Source: JBPEWY01 sp052032225 (lineage in GTDB: Bacteria; Bacteroidota; Bacteroidia; Flavobacteriales; Flavobacteriaceae). Taken from it: a stretch of 64,000 nucleotides of DNA. Position numbers and translations under genes: made by a program. Shown here piece by piece: positions 41,443 through 49,963 of this stretch (position 1 is the first letter of the stretch; each line of letters starts with the position of its first letter). The stretch spans positions 8,222 to 72,221 of the forward strand of contig JBPEWY010000042.1 in NCBI GenBank assembly GCA_052032225.1, given 5' to 3'. The notes under the pieces are model-generated. The model did not search any database, was not told where the DNA came from, and worked only from the letters and a program-made list of their open reading frames with translations.

Positions 41443-44292
41443 TTATTTAATCTCAAAACCACTCTGCGCTTTACTACCATTACCACTAACAGTAATAGTG
41501 TATTTACCCTTTGGCAAGTAATAGTTACCGTTTTTGGCTTTTTTAAGCTTGTTTTTTGGTTGTTTTTTATTGTAAGCACTTACTCCAGAATCTGTAGCAG
41601 TTAAATGATATGTTTTAAAATTAAACCCTTTATCTGCAGTAACTGTAAAAGAAGCAACAGTTATGTTGTTGCTTTCATCGGTTATCGTAACAGTATATTC
41701 ACCTGCCTGGTTGGTATAATAAGCAATATTTAATTCGGGCTCAAAAGGTTCTCCCCATTGGCTCCAAGAGCTACCCCATCGGGTTGAGTGTCTTACATTT
41801 TCTAAGTTAAAAACATGTAACGGTTTGTTTTTAATATCATGGTATTGTTGTAATGCACTAATGTTAGTTTTGTAAATGCTTCTGCCGTGTGTGCCTACAA
41901 CTAAATCTTTGGCATCGGGTTGTATTACCAAATCGTGTACGGCTACTCGAGGCAGGTTTTTGCTGAAAGCTTCCCATGATGCACCATTGTTGAACGATAC
42001 ATACAGACCGTTATCTGTACCCAGATATAAAATATTTTCGTTCTGTGGATCTTCTTTTATAACATTTACCGGAGATAGCGGTAAGTTACTGCTTATGTTT
42101 TTCCAGGTGTTACCATAATCTTCACTCATATAAACATACGGAGTAAAATCGTCCCAACGGTAGCCGTTAAGCGTAACGTAAACTCTTTCTTTTTTGTGGG
42201 TTGATGCAATTACTCTACTTACCCATAAATCTTTTGGGAAAGCATCAGAAATTTTAGTCCACGTAGCACCACCGTCTTTAGTTACATGAACCAAACCATC
42301 GTCACTACCAACATAAATAAATCCAAACTGAAAAGGAGATTCAGAGATTGTTGTGAGTGTTCCGTATGCTACATTTCCTTTTTTTCCACCGGTAGTTAAA
42401 TCCGGAGAAATGGCTGTCCAAGTATCTCCTTTATCTAATGAACGATGCAATTTATTACTGCCTAAATATAAAATGTCTTGATTGTGTGATGATAACAAAA
42501 TAGGCGTTTGCCAGTTAAATCGGTACGGACTTTCTCCTAATTCATGTTTTGGCTGAATGTACTTTCGTTCTCCCGTTTCACGATTAATTCTGAAGTAATT
42601 TCCAAACTGAAATCCGGTATAAACAATATTGTGGTTTCTGGCATCTATTTGAACTTGCATTCCGTCTCCACCCATTATCATTTCCCAAGGATATTTTCCT
42701 TGTTGATGCCATGCTCTATCTTCTCTGGCATTATTTGCGCCTACCCAAACACCGTTGTCTTGCAGACCGCCATACACATGATAAGGCTTTTGGTTATCTA
42801 CGTTTATTGCATAAAATTGTCCAACAGAAGGAGAGTTGTTTTTAATCCATGTTTTACCATCATCATAGGTAATATTAACCCCGCCATCGTTACCATTAAT
42901 TAAGTGTCCGGATTGTTTTGGGTTTACCCAAAGTGCCTGATGGTCTGCATGCACATTCTCTTTGCCTATTGAGGTAAATGTTTTACCGCCATCTTTAGAT
43001 GCAATTAAAGGAACTCCCAATACATAAATGGCATCTTTATTCTGCGGATCTACTCTTATCTCTCCAAAATAATATCCATAAGAATAATACAGATCGTCTA
43101 AATAGCCTTCGTGAGTTTTACTCCAGGTTTTGCCGCCATCATCACTCCTAAAAACTTGAGCTCCCACAACAGGAGTATCAAAAAGCATTGCGTTGGCATC
43201 TTCTAAATATTTAGCTAAATCTGCAGGTTTTACCGCCCCGCTTCTAACCATTTGCTTTACGTTGGCAGCACGGTATTTTTCTTGAAAGCCGTTGTTTTTT
43301 AAGTAGTTATTAAGCTTTTTATCGTCTAATTCTAAAAAAGCATCTACACTCATGCTTTTAAAATCGTCTTTACTAAGTTCGTTGCTATCGGATTTTTTAG
43401 CAGATTTTTCGCGTAAAAACTGGCTGTCATGAACTGCATAAATAGTATTATTATCAAAAACGGCTAAACCAATTCTGCCCACACCTTCACCAGTAGGGAA
43501 ACCGCTTTCGGGAGTAGAGAGCAGCTCCCAAGTTTCTCCGGCATCGGTGCTTTTGTAAATTCCAGAATTACTACCGTTGCCGGTAAAATTCCATGCTTTA
43601 CGTTCGCGCTCCCATGCAGCAGCATACATAACATTAAAATTTCCCGGAACATGTGCTACATCTATAACTCCGGTATCGTTATTAATAAAGAGTGTTTGTT
43701 TCCAGGTTTTACCACCATCGGTAGTTTTAAAAATTCCGCGTTCTGCATTAGGTGAGTATAAATGTCCGATAACTCCAATTACAACTTCATCCGGGTTATT
43801 AGGGTTTATAAGAATTTCGCCAATATGGTGCGAATCAAACAAGCCCATATTTTGCCAAGTTTTACCACCGTCTGTTGATTTTAAAATACCTATTCCCGAA
43901 TACGATGATCTAGACGAATTATTTTCTCCGGTACCCACCCAAATGGTATTGTTTTTCCAATCTACCGCTATATCTCCAACATTTTGTGTAGGAGCATTAT
44001 CTAATATCGGGGTAAAGCTGGTGCCATTATTATTAGTATGCCAAACACCTCCAGAAGCATAACCTACGTAAAACTCGGTTGGATTATCTGGGTTAACAGC
44101 AAAATCTACCACACGGCCACTCATTATACTCGGACCAATATTTTTAAACGGAATGTTTTTTACAAGTGAGTTTTGCTCTAATTCAAGCTTGTTAGAAACA
44201 GCTTTTATAACTTCTTGAGCCGGTGAGGCAGGTTGTTGTGCATAAAGCCAAAGAGTAGTGCTTAAAAAAGCAACTAAAAGACGCGTTTTCAT
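41443..44292 (-). CDS. Secreted BNR/sortilin-type beta-propeller protein
   Basis: Protein of 949 residues with a signal peptide (1-18, ending LWLYAQ). About ten Asp-box repeats of the form S-x-D-x-G-x-T-W are spread over residues 130-790 (STDGGKTWQ, TTDGGKTWK, SDDGGKTWS, SEDYGNTWK and others), which build VPS10/sialidase-type propellers. A helical insert of about 90 residues (about 290-375, KDDFKSMSVDAFLELDDKKL) interrupts one blade. The C-terminal 130 residues (about 820-949) are a beta-sandwich-like domain ending in KYTITVSGNG. Homologues are often labelled glycosyl hydrolase, but no catalytic sialidase residues are evident here, so enzyme activity is unproven. It lacks an obvious type IX secretion C-terminal domain. 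Confidence 0.8.
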   Translation of the reverse strand: MKTRLLVAFLSTTLWLYAQQPASPAQEVIKAVSNKLELEQNSLVKNIPFKNIGPSIMSGRVVDFAVNPDNPTEFYVGYASGGVWHTNNNGTSFTPILDNAPTQNVGDIAVDWKNNTIWVGTGENNSSRSSYSGIGILKSTDGGKTWQNMGLFDSHHIGEILINPNNPDEVVIGVIGHLYSPNAERGIFKTTDGGKTWKQTLFINNDTGVIDVAHVPGNFNVMYAAAWERERKAWNFTGNGSNSGIYKSTDAGETWELLSTPESGFPTGEGVGRIGLAVFDNNTIYAVHDSQFLREKSAKKSDSNELSKDDFKSMSVDAFLELDDKKLNNYLKNNGFQEKYRAANVKQMVRSGAVKPADLAKYLEDANAMLFDTPVVGAQVFRSDDGGKTWSKTHEGYLDDLYYSYGYYFGEIRVDPQNKDAIYVLGVPLIASKDGGKTFTSIGKENVHADHQALWVNPKQSGHLINGNDGGVNITYDDGKTWIKNNSPSVGQFYAINVDNQKPYHVYGGLQDNGVWVGANNAREDRAWHQQGKYPWEMIMGGDGMQVQIDARNHNIVYTGFQFGNYFRINRETGERKYIQPKHELGESPYRFNWQTPILLSSHNQDILYLGSNKLHRSLDKGDTWTAISPDLTTGGKKGNVAYGTLTTISESPFQFGFIYVGSDDGLVHVTKDGGATWTKISDAFPKDLWVSRVIASTHKKERVYVTLNGYRWDDFTPYVYMSEDYGNTWKNISSNLPLSPVNVIKEDPQNENILYLGTDNGLYVSFNNGASWEAFSKNLPRVAVHDLVIQPDAKDLVVGTHGRSIYKTNISALQQYHDIKNKPLHVFNLENVRHSTRWGSSWSQWGEPFEPELNIAYYTNQAGEYTVTITDESNNITVASFTVTADKGFNFKTYHLTATDSGVSAYNKKQPKNKLKKAKNGNYYLPKGKYTITVSGNGSKAQSGFEIK

Positions 44293-44392
44293 AATTTAAG
44301 AATGTGTTGAGTTAGCTTCTGTGAAGGTATCAATTGTTAAAAAAACGTCAAAAAAATTAATTCAAGTTTAACATATGGGAGCTTTGTATTTT

Positions 44393-44422
44393 TTGAGTAG
44401 CGCTTGTAAAGTTATATTTTTG
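44393..44422 (+). promoter_or_regulatory. Promoter of pepP
   Basis: TTG at 44393-44395, a 19-base spacer and TATTTTTG at 44415-44422. Predicted start near 44427, 16 bases before the ATG. Confidence 0.7.
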
Positions 44423-44442
44423 GGAAAATTTAAATCATAACC

Positions 44443-45738
44443 ATGAAGTACGATCCAATTGATAGCAACTTGTTTATAAAAAACCGTAAAAACTTTATGG
44501 CTCAGATGAAGCCAAACAGTCTGGCGGTATTTAATAGTAACGATATTTACCCAATTAGTGCAGATAGCACAATGCCTTTTCAGCAGCATCGCGATATTTT
44601 TTATTTGAGTGGTGTAGACCAAGAAGAGAGTATATTGGTGTTATTTCCGGATTGCCCTAAAGAAAAACACAGAGAGGTATTATTTTTAAGAGAAACTAAT
44701 GAGCATATAGCTGTTTGGGAAGGAGAAAAACTTACTAAAGAGAAAGCTTTTGAGATTTCAGGTATAAAAACGGTGTACTGGCTTCAAGATTTAGAGAAAG
44801 TACTTTTTGAAATGATGACTCAGTGTGACACGGTTTACATTAACACAAATGAACATTACAGGGCAAACGTACAGACCGAAACCAGAGAAGACCGTTTTAC
44901 AAAATGGTTAAAAGAAAAATATCCGGCACATAGCGTTGCTAAGAGTAATCCTATTTTACAAAGATTACGCGCCGTAAAAGATCCGATTGAGCTAGCTATA
45001 ATGCAACATGCTTGCAGCATAACCGAAAAAGGTTTTAGGCGTGTACTTAATTTTGTTAAACCGGGTGTGTGGGAGTACGAAATTGAAGCCGAATACATGC
45101 ACGAGTTTTTAAGAAACAGATCAAGAGGATTTGCTTACACTCCAATAATTGCATCGGGTAAAAATGCCAATGTCTTGCACTATATTCAAAACAATCAACA
45201 GTGTAAAGAAGGCGATCTTTTACTAATGGATGTTGGGGCAGAATATGCTAATTACTCATCAGATATGAGTAGAACCATTCCCGTTTCAGGACGTTTTACC
45301 AAACGCCAAAAAGAAGTGTATAATGCTGTTAACAGAGTTAAAAATGAAGCTACCAAAATGTTAGTGCCGGGAACTCTATGGGAAGAGTATCATGTTGAGG
45401 TTGGTAAAATAATGACGTCAGAGCTGTTAGGATTAGGTTTGTTAGATAAAGCAGATGTACAAAACGAAAATCCGGATTGGCCTGCCTATAAAAAATACTT
45501 TATGCATGGCACTAGCCATCATATTGGGTTAGATACTCACGACTACGGATTACTACACGAACCCATGAAACCTAATATGGTGTTTACGGTAGAGCCCGGT
45601 ATTTATATTCCGGAAGAAGGATTTGGAATTAGGCTTGAAGATGATGTGGTTATTCAAGAATCAGGAGAACCACTAAATCTCATGAAAAACATTCCGATTG
45701 AAGCCGACGAAATCGAAGAATTAATGAACCAGTCTTAA
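44443..45738 (+). CDS. pepP: Xaa-Pro aminopeptidase (aminopeptidase P)
   Basis: Pita-bread metallopeptidase of 431 residues removing N-terminal residues next to proline. An N-terminal creatinase-like domain (about 1-170) precedes the catalytic domain with metal ligands Asp263 (LLMDVGAEY) and Asp274 (YSSDMSRT). The His is in MHGTSHHIGLDTHD, and two Glu are in FTVEPGIYIPEEGFGIRLEDDV. All five ligands of M24 enzymes are visible. No signal peptide, so cytosolic. The stop codon is in the loop of a terminator shared with brnQ. Confidence 0.95.
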   Translation: MKYDPIDSNLFIKNRKNFMAQMKPNSLAVFNSNDIYPISADSTMPFQQHRDIFYLSGVDQEESILVLFPDCPKEKHREVLFLRETNEHIAVWEGEKLTKEKAFEISGIKTVYWLQDLEKVLFEMMTQCDTVYINTNEHYRANVQTETREDRFTKWLKEKYPAHSVAKSNPILQRLRAVKDPIELAIMQHACSITEKGFRRVLNFVKPGVWEYEIEAEYMHEFLRNRSRGFAYTPIIASGKNANVLHYIQNNQQCKEGDLLLMDVGAEYANYSSDMSRTIPVSGRFTKRQKEVYNAVNRVKNEATKMLVPGTLWEEYHVEVGKIMTSELLGLGLLDKADVQNENPDWPAYKKYFMHGTSHHIGLDTHDYGLLHEPMKPNMVFTVEPGIYIPEEGFGIRLEDDVVIQESGEPLNLMKNIPIEADEIEELMNQS

Positions 45739-45760
45739 CCGACTGGTTTTTTATTTTTTT
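45727..45760 (+). terminator. Terminator spanning the overlapping pepP and brnQ ends
   Basis: AACCAGTC (45727-45734) pairs with GACTGGTT (45741-45748), then TTTTATTTTTTT. The loop TTAACC contains both stop codons, TAA for pepP and, on the other strand, TAA for brnQ. Confidence 0.88.
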
Positions 45761-47018
45761 CTATTAGCATTACCACTATAAAAGCTGTTAATGCAGGGAA
45801 AACCCATCCTAAATTAAATTGCGAAAAAGGTATATGATTAATTATGCTATTTAATGAGCCCGCCGGTAATAAAAAGTTTAAAAAGTCTGGGATACTAAAT
45901 AAAAAAGTTACCAAAATAACAGTTCTAAAAACCAGCTTAGTTTTATATCCGGAAGGTAAAATGTTTAACAAGATTAAAACAATAGTAATTGGGTAAATAA
46001 ACATTAGTGCAGGCAATGCAATATCTATAATATAATGTACATTAAACTGCCCAACCAAAACACCTAAAACACAAGCTATAATTGCTGTTATGAGATAAGC
46101 TTTTTTAGAATTATTAAAAATGCTTTTCATAAAATCTGCAGTACCCGTAATTATACCAACTGCTGTTGTAAAACAAGCCAATGCTATTAAAATACTTAAA
46201 AAACTGTTGGCTAAAGCACCAAGTGTAGCAAAGCTAAGTCTTGATAGTAGTTGCGTTCTGGTGGTGTCTTCTAAAAATTCTGCACTAAAAAGTGCTCCGC
46301 ATAATACTAAGCCAACATACATTAATAATAACCCACAAGCAGCAATAATGCCTGAGTTTCTTATTAATTGTTTTTTTTGAAGGTAGTTATACCTACCATC
46401 AATATTTAAAGAAACTATAATAACTGCTCCAACTACAATAGAGCCAATTGCATCAAAAGTTTGGTATCCTTCTAACAAACCTGCAACAACAGCATCGTCA
46501 AACAACGATTTTGCCATTGCATCGTGAGGCATATTAATTGCTTTAAAAATTATTGCAATTAAAATAAGAACAATTAAAGGGGTTAAGTATTTGCCAAGTA
46601 GCGTAAGAACTTTAGAACGGTTTATAACAAAAACAAAAACTAACGAAAAATATACTAAGCTGGTTACCCAAGAACTAACTTCGGGGAAAAAGGGAGCTAT
46701 TGCCATTTCGTGTGTAACCGATGCAGTTCGGGGAGCCGGTAAAGCAACAGATATAAGGTAAACTATTACACAGTAAAAAAGACTAAAGAGCGGGGAAACT
46801 TTCTTAGCAAAGTCAAACATAGTGCCTTGTAGTTTTGCATGCGCAAAAATTCCAAGCATCGGAATTATTACTGCTGTAATTGCAAAACCTAATACTACCC
46901 AACTCCAATCTTCGCCAGCCTGAAAACCAAGATACGGAGGTAAAATAAGGTTTCCGGCGCCAAAAAACATGGCAAAAAGTGCAAATCCGGCTACAAAAGT
47001 TTCTTTAGTTTTCTTCAT
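45735..47018 (-). CDS. brnQ: Branched-chain amino acid carrier BrnQ
   Basis: Inner-membrane symporter of 427 residues with about 12 helices, taking up Leu, Ile and Val with Na+ or H+. The N-terminus ETFVAGFALFAMFFGAGNLILPPYLGFQAG (about 6-35) is diagnostic for the LIVCS family. The 3' end overlaps pepP by 4 bases on the other strand, and its last codons (KKPVG) are encoded in the pepP terminator stem. With pepP and the S46 peptidase it fits peptide and amino acid scavenging. Confidence 0.94.
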   Translation of the reverse strand: MKKTKETFVAGFALFAMFFGAGNLILPPYLGFQAGEDWSWVVLGFAITAVIIPMLGIFAHAKLQGTMFDFAKKVSPLFSLFYCVIVYLISVALPAPRTASVTHEMAIAPFFPEVSSWVTSLVYFSLVFVFVINRSKVLTLLGKYLTPLIVLILIAIIFKAINMPHDAMAKSLFDDAVVAGLLEGYQTFDAIGSIVVGAVIIVSLNIDGRYNYLQKKQLIRNSGIIAACGLLLMYVGLVLCGALFSAEFLEDTTRTQLLSRLSFATLGALANSFLSILIALACFTTAVGIITGTADFMKSIFNNSKKAYLITAIIACVLGVLVGQFNVHYIIDIALPALMFIYPITIVLILLNILPSGYKTKLVFRTVILVTFLFSIPDFLNFLLPAGSLNSIINHIPFSQFNLGWVFPALTAFIVVMLIEKNKKPVG

Positions 47019-47288
47019 CTAAAAAAATCTGGGCGTAAGTTAACCAAATTTTAAATGTGATAATCGAAAAATAGTTTATAAAAATCGATAAACAGCACAA
47101 TAAAAGCGCAATAATCTGTAACAAAATAAGTTATGTAATGTACACTAAAGTTATTGTTTATTGATGTTTTAAAGGAGTAAGCTGTAGTTAATCGACTTAA
47201 CCGGCTGAAAGTTTGATGGTTACACAAAAATCAATACATTAGTAATACCCAATCTTAATTATGAATCTTTTAAACCTAAATTTTTGCT

Positions 47289-47540
47289 ATGAAATCACCC
47301 CAAAAAACTTCCGGTTTAAAGATGGGCAAATGGTATTGCATGTTATTTGGCCATCGTTATGTAGTAACTAAACGAGTTACTTCTCACATTAAAGAGTATA
47401 AATGTTTACATTGCCACGAGCAAGCTACCACAGATGTTAGTGGTAACCTCTCTAAGCTAACACCTCGTTTAAAAGAAATTAACGAAACGTTGGCAATGAT
47501 TTACCAAAAAAAAATGGCACACCAACACACGGCAGCTTAG
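47289..47540 (+). CDS. Small zinc-ribbon-like protein, unknown function
   Basis: Protein of 83 residues. Cys17 and His22 (WYCMLFGHRY), then Cys39 and Cys42 (YKCLHCHEQ) make a possible zinc knuckle. The C-terminal half (about 52-83) is helical with charged residues. Similar short proteins occur singly in flavobacterial genomes, sometimes labelled prophage-like, but nothing phage-related is nearby. No signal peptide, so cytosolic. The 270-base gap before it shows no other gene, only an AT-rich run with an AATTTTTG element 6 bases before the ATG. It converges with thiL (4-base gap). Confidence 0.7.
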   Translation: MKSPQKTSGLKMGKWYCMLFGHRYVVTKRVTSHIKEYKCLHCHEQATTDVSGNLSKLTPRLKEINETLAMIYQKKMAHQHTAA

Positions 47541-47544
47541 TTGC

Positions 47545-48591
47545 CTAGTCTTGTAATGCATTCCAACCTCTTGCTTTAAGAGGCACTAAGGTATTGGCTC
47601 TTGTTACCAAATTTTCACCTTCTTCAGGAGGTGTCATATGGCCAATAACCGTTAGGTTTGGATTGCCTTTTATCTTGTTGTAATCGTCTTGTGCTATTGT
47701 AAATAATAACTCGTAGTCTTCTCCGCCACTTAATGCAATTGTGGTGCTATCTAAGTTAAACTCCTCGCAAGTTCTTATAACTTGTGGGTCTAAAGGTATT
47801 TTGTCTTCATACAACCTGCATCCAACATTAGATTGTTTACAGATGTGCAATATTTCAGACGATAGCCCGTCGCTAATATCTATCATAGCCGTCGGCTTTA
47901 CCTTTAAATCTTTTAATAGCTTAACAATGTCTTTTCTGGCTTCCGGTTTAAGCTGTCTTTCAATAATATAATCGTAAGGAGTTAAATCGGGCTGATTGTT
48001 AGGATTAACTTTAAAAACTTCTTTTTCGCGCTCAAGAACTTGCAATCCCATGTAAGCCCCGGCAATATCTCCGGTAACCACTAATAAATCATTAGGTTTA
48101 GCACCGTTTCTGTAAACAATATTAGTTTTATTAGCTTCTCCTATGGCGGTTATGCTAATAAGTAATCCTTTATTAGATGAGGTAGTATCACCACCCACTA
48201 AATCTATATCATAAAGTTTGCAAGCCAGTTGTATACCACTGTAAAGTTCTTCTATAGCTTCTAACGGAAAACGGTTAGAAACAGCAATAGAAACCGTAAT
48301 TTGGGTTGGATTGCCGTTCATGGCATAAATATCAGACAGGTTAACCATTACAGATTTATAACCCAAATGTTTAAGAGGCATATAGCTTAAATCAAAATGC
48401 ACGCCCTCTATTAACAAATCTGTAGAAACAAGTGTTTGCTTACTCTTGTGGTCAATTACTGCAGCATCGTCTCCAACCCCTTTTATAGTAGATTTTTGTT
48501 TGAGTTCAAAATGTTTTGTAAGGTGTTCTATTAATCCAAATTCACCTAACTCAGACAACGAAGTTCGTTTTTGGTTTTTATCTTCTATCAT
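47545..48591 (-). CDS. thiL: Thiamine-monophosphate kinase
   Basis: Enzyme of 348 residues phosphorylating thiamine monophosphate to the active diphosphate. Motifs in order: GVGDDAAVIDH (about 32-42), STDLLIEGVHF (about 50-60), LSDIYAMNGNPTQI, DLVGGDTTSS, VTGDIAGAY and DISDGLSSEI, all typical of the PurM-like ThiL fold. The ATG at 48591 is used instead of one 15 bases upstream, because a TATTTTTG promoter element (48596-48603) lies between them. With a start 5 bases after that element the mRNA would be leaderless. No other thiamine gene is nearby. Confidence 0.92.
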   Translation of the reverse strand: MIEDKNQKRTSLSELGEFGLIEHLTKHFELKQKSTIKGVGDDAAVIDHKSKQTLVSTDLLIEGVHFDLSYMPLKHLGYKSVMVNLSDIYAMNGNPTQITVSIAVSNRFPLEAIEELYSGIQLACKLYDIDLVGGDTTSSNKGLLISITAIGEANKTNIVYRNGAKPNDLLVVTGDIAGAYMGLQVLEREKEVFKVNPNNQPDLTPYDYIIERQLKPEARKDIVKLLKDLKVKPTAMIDISDGLSSEILHICKQSNVGCRLYEDKIPLDPQVIRTCEEFNLDSTTIALSGGEDYELLFTIAQDDYNKIKGNPNLTVIGHMTPPEEGENLVTRANTLVPLKARGWNALQD

Positions 48592-48595
48592 GCTG

Positions 48596-48603
48596 CAAAA
48601 ATA
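48596..48603 (-). promoter_or_regulatory. -7 element directly abutting the thiL start codon
   Basis: Minus-strand TATTTTTG ends 4 bases before the ATG at 48591, so the predicted +1 coincides with the A of the ATG. No clear -33 TTG is present. Confidence 0.5.
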
Positions 48604-48678
48604 CACGCTTCTGTTAAATAATAGGCTATTTTAAAAGCCTTTATATTAAATTAAAAAGCTGCTCGTTTATATAATATG

Positions 48679-48686
48679 TACCTTTA
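48679..48686 (+). promoter_or_regulatory. -7 element of the LVIVD lipoprotein gene
   Basis: TACCTTTA, one mismatch in the last base, predicted start near 48691. It supports the ATG at 48704 over the one at 48695, which would leave only four leader bases. Confidence 0.4.
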
Positions 48687-48703
48687 CAAGATAAATGTAT
48701 AAG

Positions 48704-49960
48704 ATGAAGAAACCTCTTTTTTTAGCAATCCTGTTAGTATGCTTACCGGTGCTTATAATTTCGTGTTCAAGTAATGATGATGCCCCAATGCAACAAGGCA
48801 CAGAAAACCCAGACCCGGACCCAGACCCAGATCCAACAGATGATCAAGCTATAGTTTGCGAAAATGGTTTTGCAGAAAACTATCCTTGCAATGATTATAA
48901 TTTACAATCTCACATAACATTAAATGAGTTTAATGCAACTGGAGGGAATGATTCTTGGGGTTGGACTGACCCTGCTAACGGGAAAGAATATGCTATTATG
49001 GGAGTTAATAACGGAACCGTATTTGTAGATATTTCAGACCCTTTCAATCCGGTTTATTTAGGAAAACTACCAACAGCAACCAGCAATAGCGGTTGGAGAG
49101 ATATAAAAGTATACAACAACCATGCTTTTATTGTAAGTGAAGCTCCCGGACACGGAATGCAAGTTTTTAATTTGTCGCAACTTAATAATGTTACAAATCC
49201 GCCGGTTACTTTTACAGCAGCTGCTCACTATACCGGTTTTGGTAATGCACATAATATAGTTATTAACAAAGACACAGGGTACGCTTATGTTGTGGGCACA
49301 GACACTAACGATGCCTATAACGGTGGAGTACATTTTATAAATATTCAAGACCCGCTAAACCCAACAGCAGAAGGTGGTTTTGGAGCGTTAGGGTACACAC
49401 ATGATGCTCAAGTTATAACCTATAACGGACCGGACACATCGTATCAGGGAAGAGAAATTTTTGTAGGAGCAAACGAGAGTCAAGTTGTAATTGTAGACGT
49501 AACTGATAAAAGTAATCCGCAAACCATAACCACGTTAACATATGGTAACGTAGGGTACACCCACCAAGGCTGGTTTACACCAGACCACAGATACTTTTTA
49601 TTAGGAGACGAGTTTGATGAAATTAGTGATGGCTTTAGAAGCAGAACACTTGTTTTTGATTTTTCAGATTTAAACAATCCTCAACTACACAACACGTATT
49701 TAGGCCCTACCAATGCTATAGATCACAACGGTTACATAAACGGCAATACTTTTTATTTGGCAAACTACACAGCCGGCGTTAGAATGATAGATGTTTCTGA
49801 CATTAATAATATAACCGAAATAGGCTTTTTTGACACCTACCCGCAAGACGATTTATCTAATTTTAATGGTGTTTGGAGCGTGTATCCTTTTTTTAGTAGC
49901 GGGAACATAGTAGTAAGTGATATCAATAGCGGTCTTTTTATCATAAAAAAGAAAGATTAA
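48704..49960 (+). CDS. Choice-of-anchor B (LVIVD repeat) lipoprotein
   Basis: Surface lipoprotein of 418 residues: lipobox LIISC (Cys21) and a Pro/Asp tract (NPDPDPDPDPTDD, about 37-49) acting as spacer. A propeller of LVIVD-like repeats follows, such as GTVFVDISDPFNPVYLGKL, GGVHFINIQDPLNPTAEGGF, SQVVIVDVTDKSNPQTITTL and AGVRMIDVSDINNITEIGFF. This is the choice-of-anchor B family, common outside the cell in flavobacteria. No enzyme motif. The next lipoprotein gene starts 3 bases after the stop, so the two are co-expressed. Start is the second of two close in-frame ATGs. Ligand unknown. Confidence 0.85.
   Translation: MKKPLFLAILLVCLPVLIISCSSNDDAPMQQGTENPDPDPDPDPTDDQAIVCENGFAENYPCNDYNLQSHITLNEFNATGGNDSWGWTDPANGKEYAIMGVNNGTVFVDISDPFNPVYLGKLPTATSNSGWRDIKVYNNHAFIVSEAPGHGMQVFNLSQLNNVTNPPVTFTAAAHYTGFGNAHNIVINKDTGYAYVVGTDTNDAYNGGVHFINIQDPLNPTAEGGFGALGYTHDAQVITYNGPDTSYQGREIFVGANESQVVIVDVTDKSNPQTITTLTYGNVGYTHQGWFTPDHRYFLLGDEFDEISDGFRSRTLVFDFSDLNNPQLHNTYLGPTNAIDHNGYINGNTFYLANYTAGVRMIDVSDINNITEIGFFDTYPQDDLSNFNGVWSVYPFFSSGNIVVSDINSGLFIIKKKD
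48812..48835 (+). repeat. Four tandem 6-base units coding Asp-Pro
   Basis: GACCCG, GACCCA, GACCCA and GATCCA follow each other and code four Asp-Pro pairs just after the lipobox. Such tracts are prone to slippage and could vary in length between strains. Confidence 0.85.
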
Positions 49961-49963
49961 CAC

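Noticed and set aside
42544..44062. Long antisense frames on the plus strand inside the BNR gene
   Set aside because: They lie opposite a clear coding sequence and show no motif, signal or promoter; they are mirror effects of its codon use.
47019..47288. Possible RNA gene in the 270-base gap between brnQ and the zinc-ribbon gene
   Set aside because: AT-rich sequence with no paired promoter, no stable hairpin and no terminator visible.
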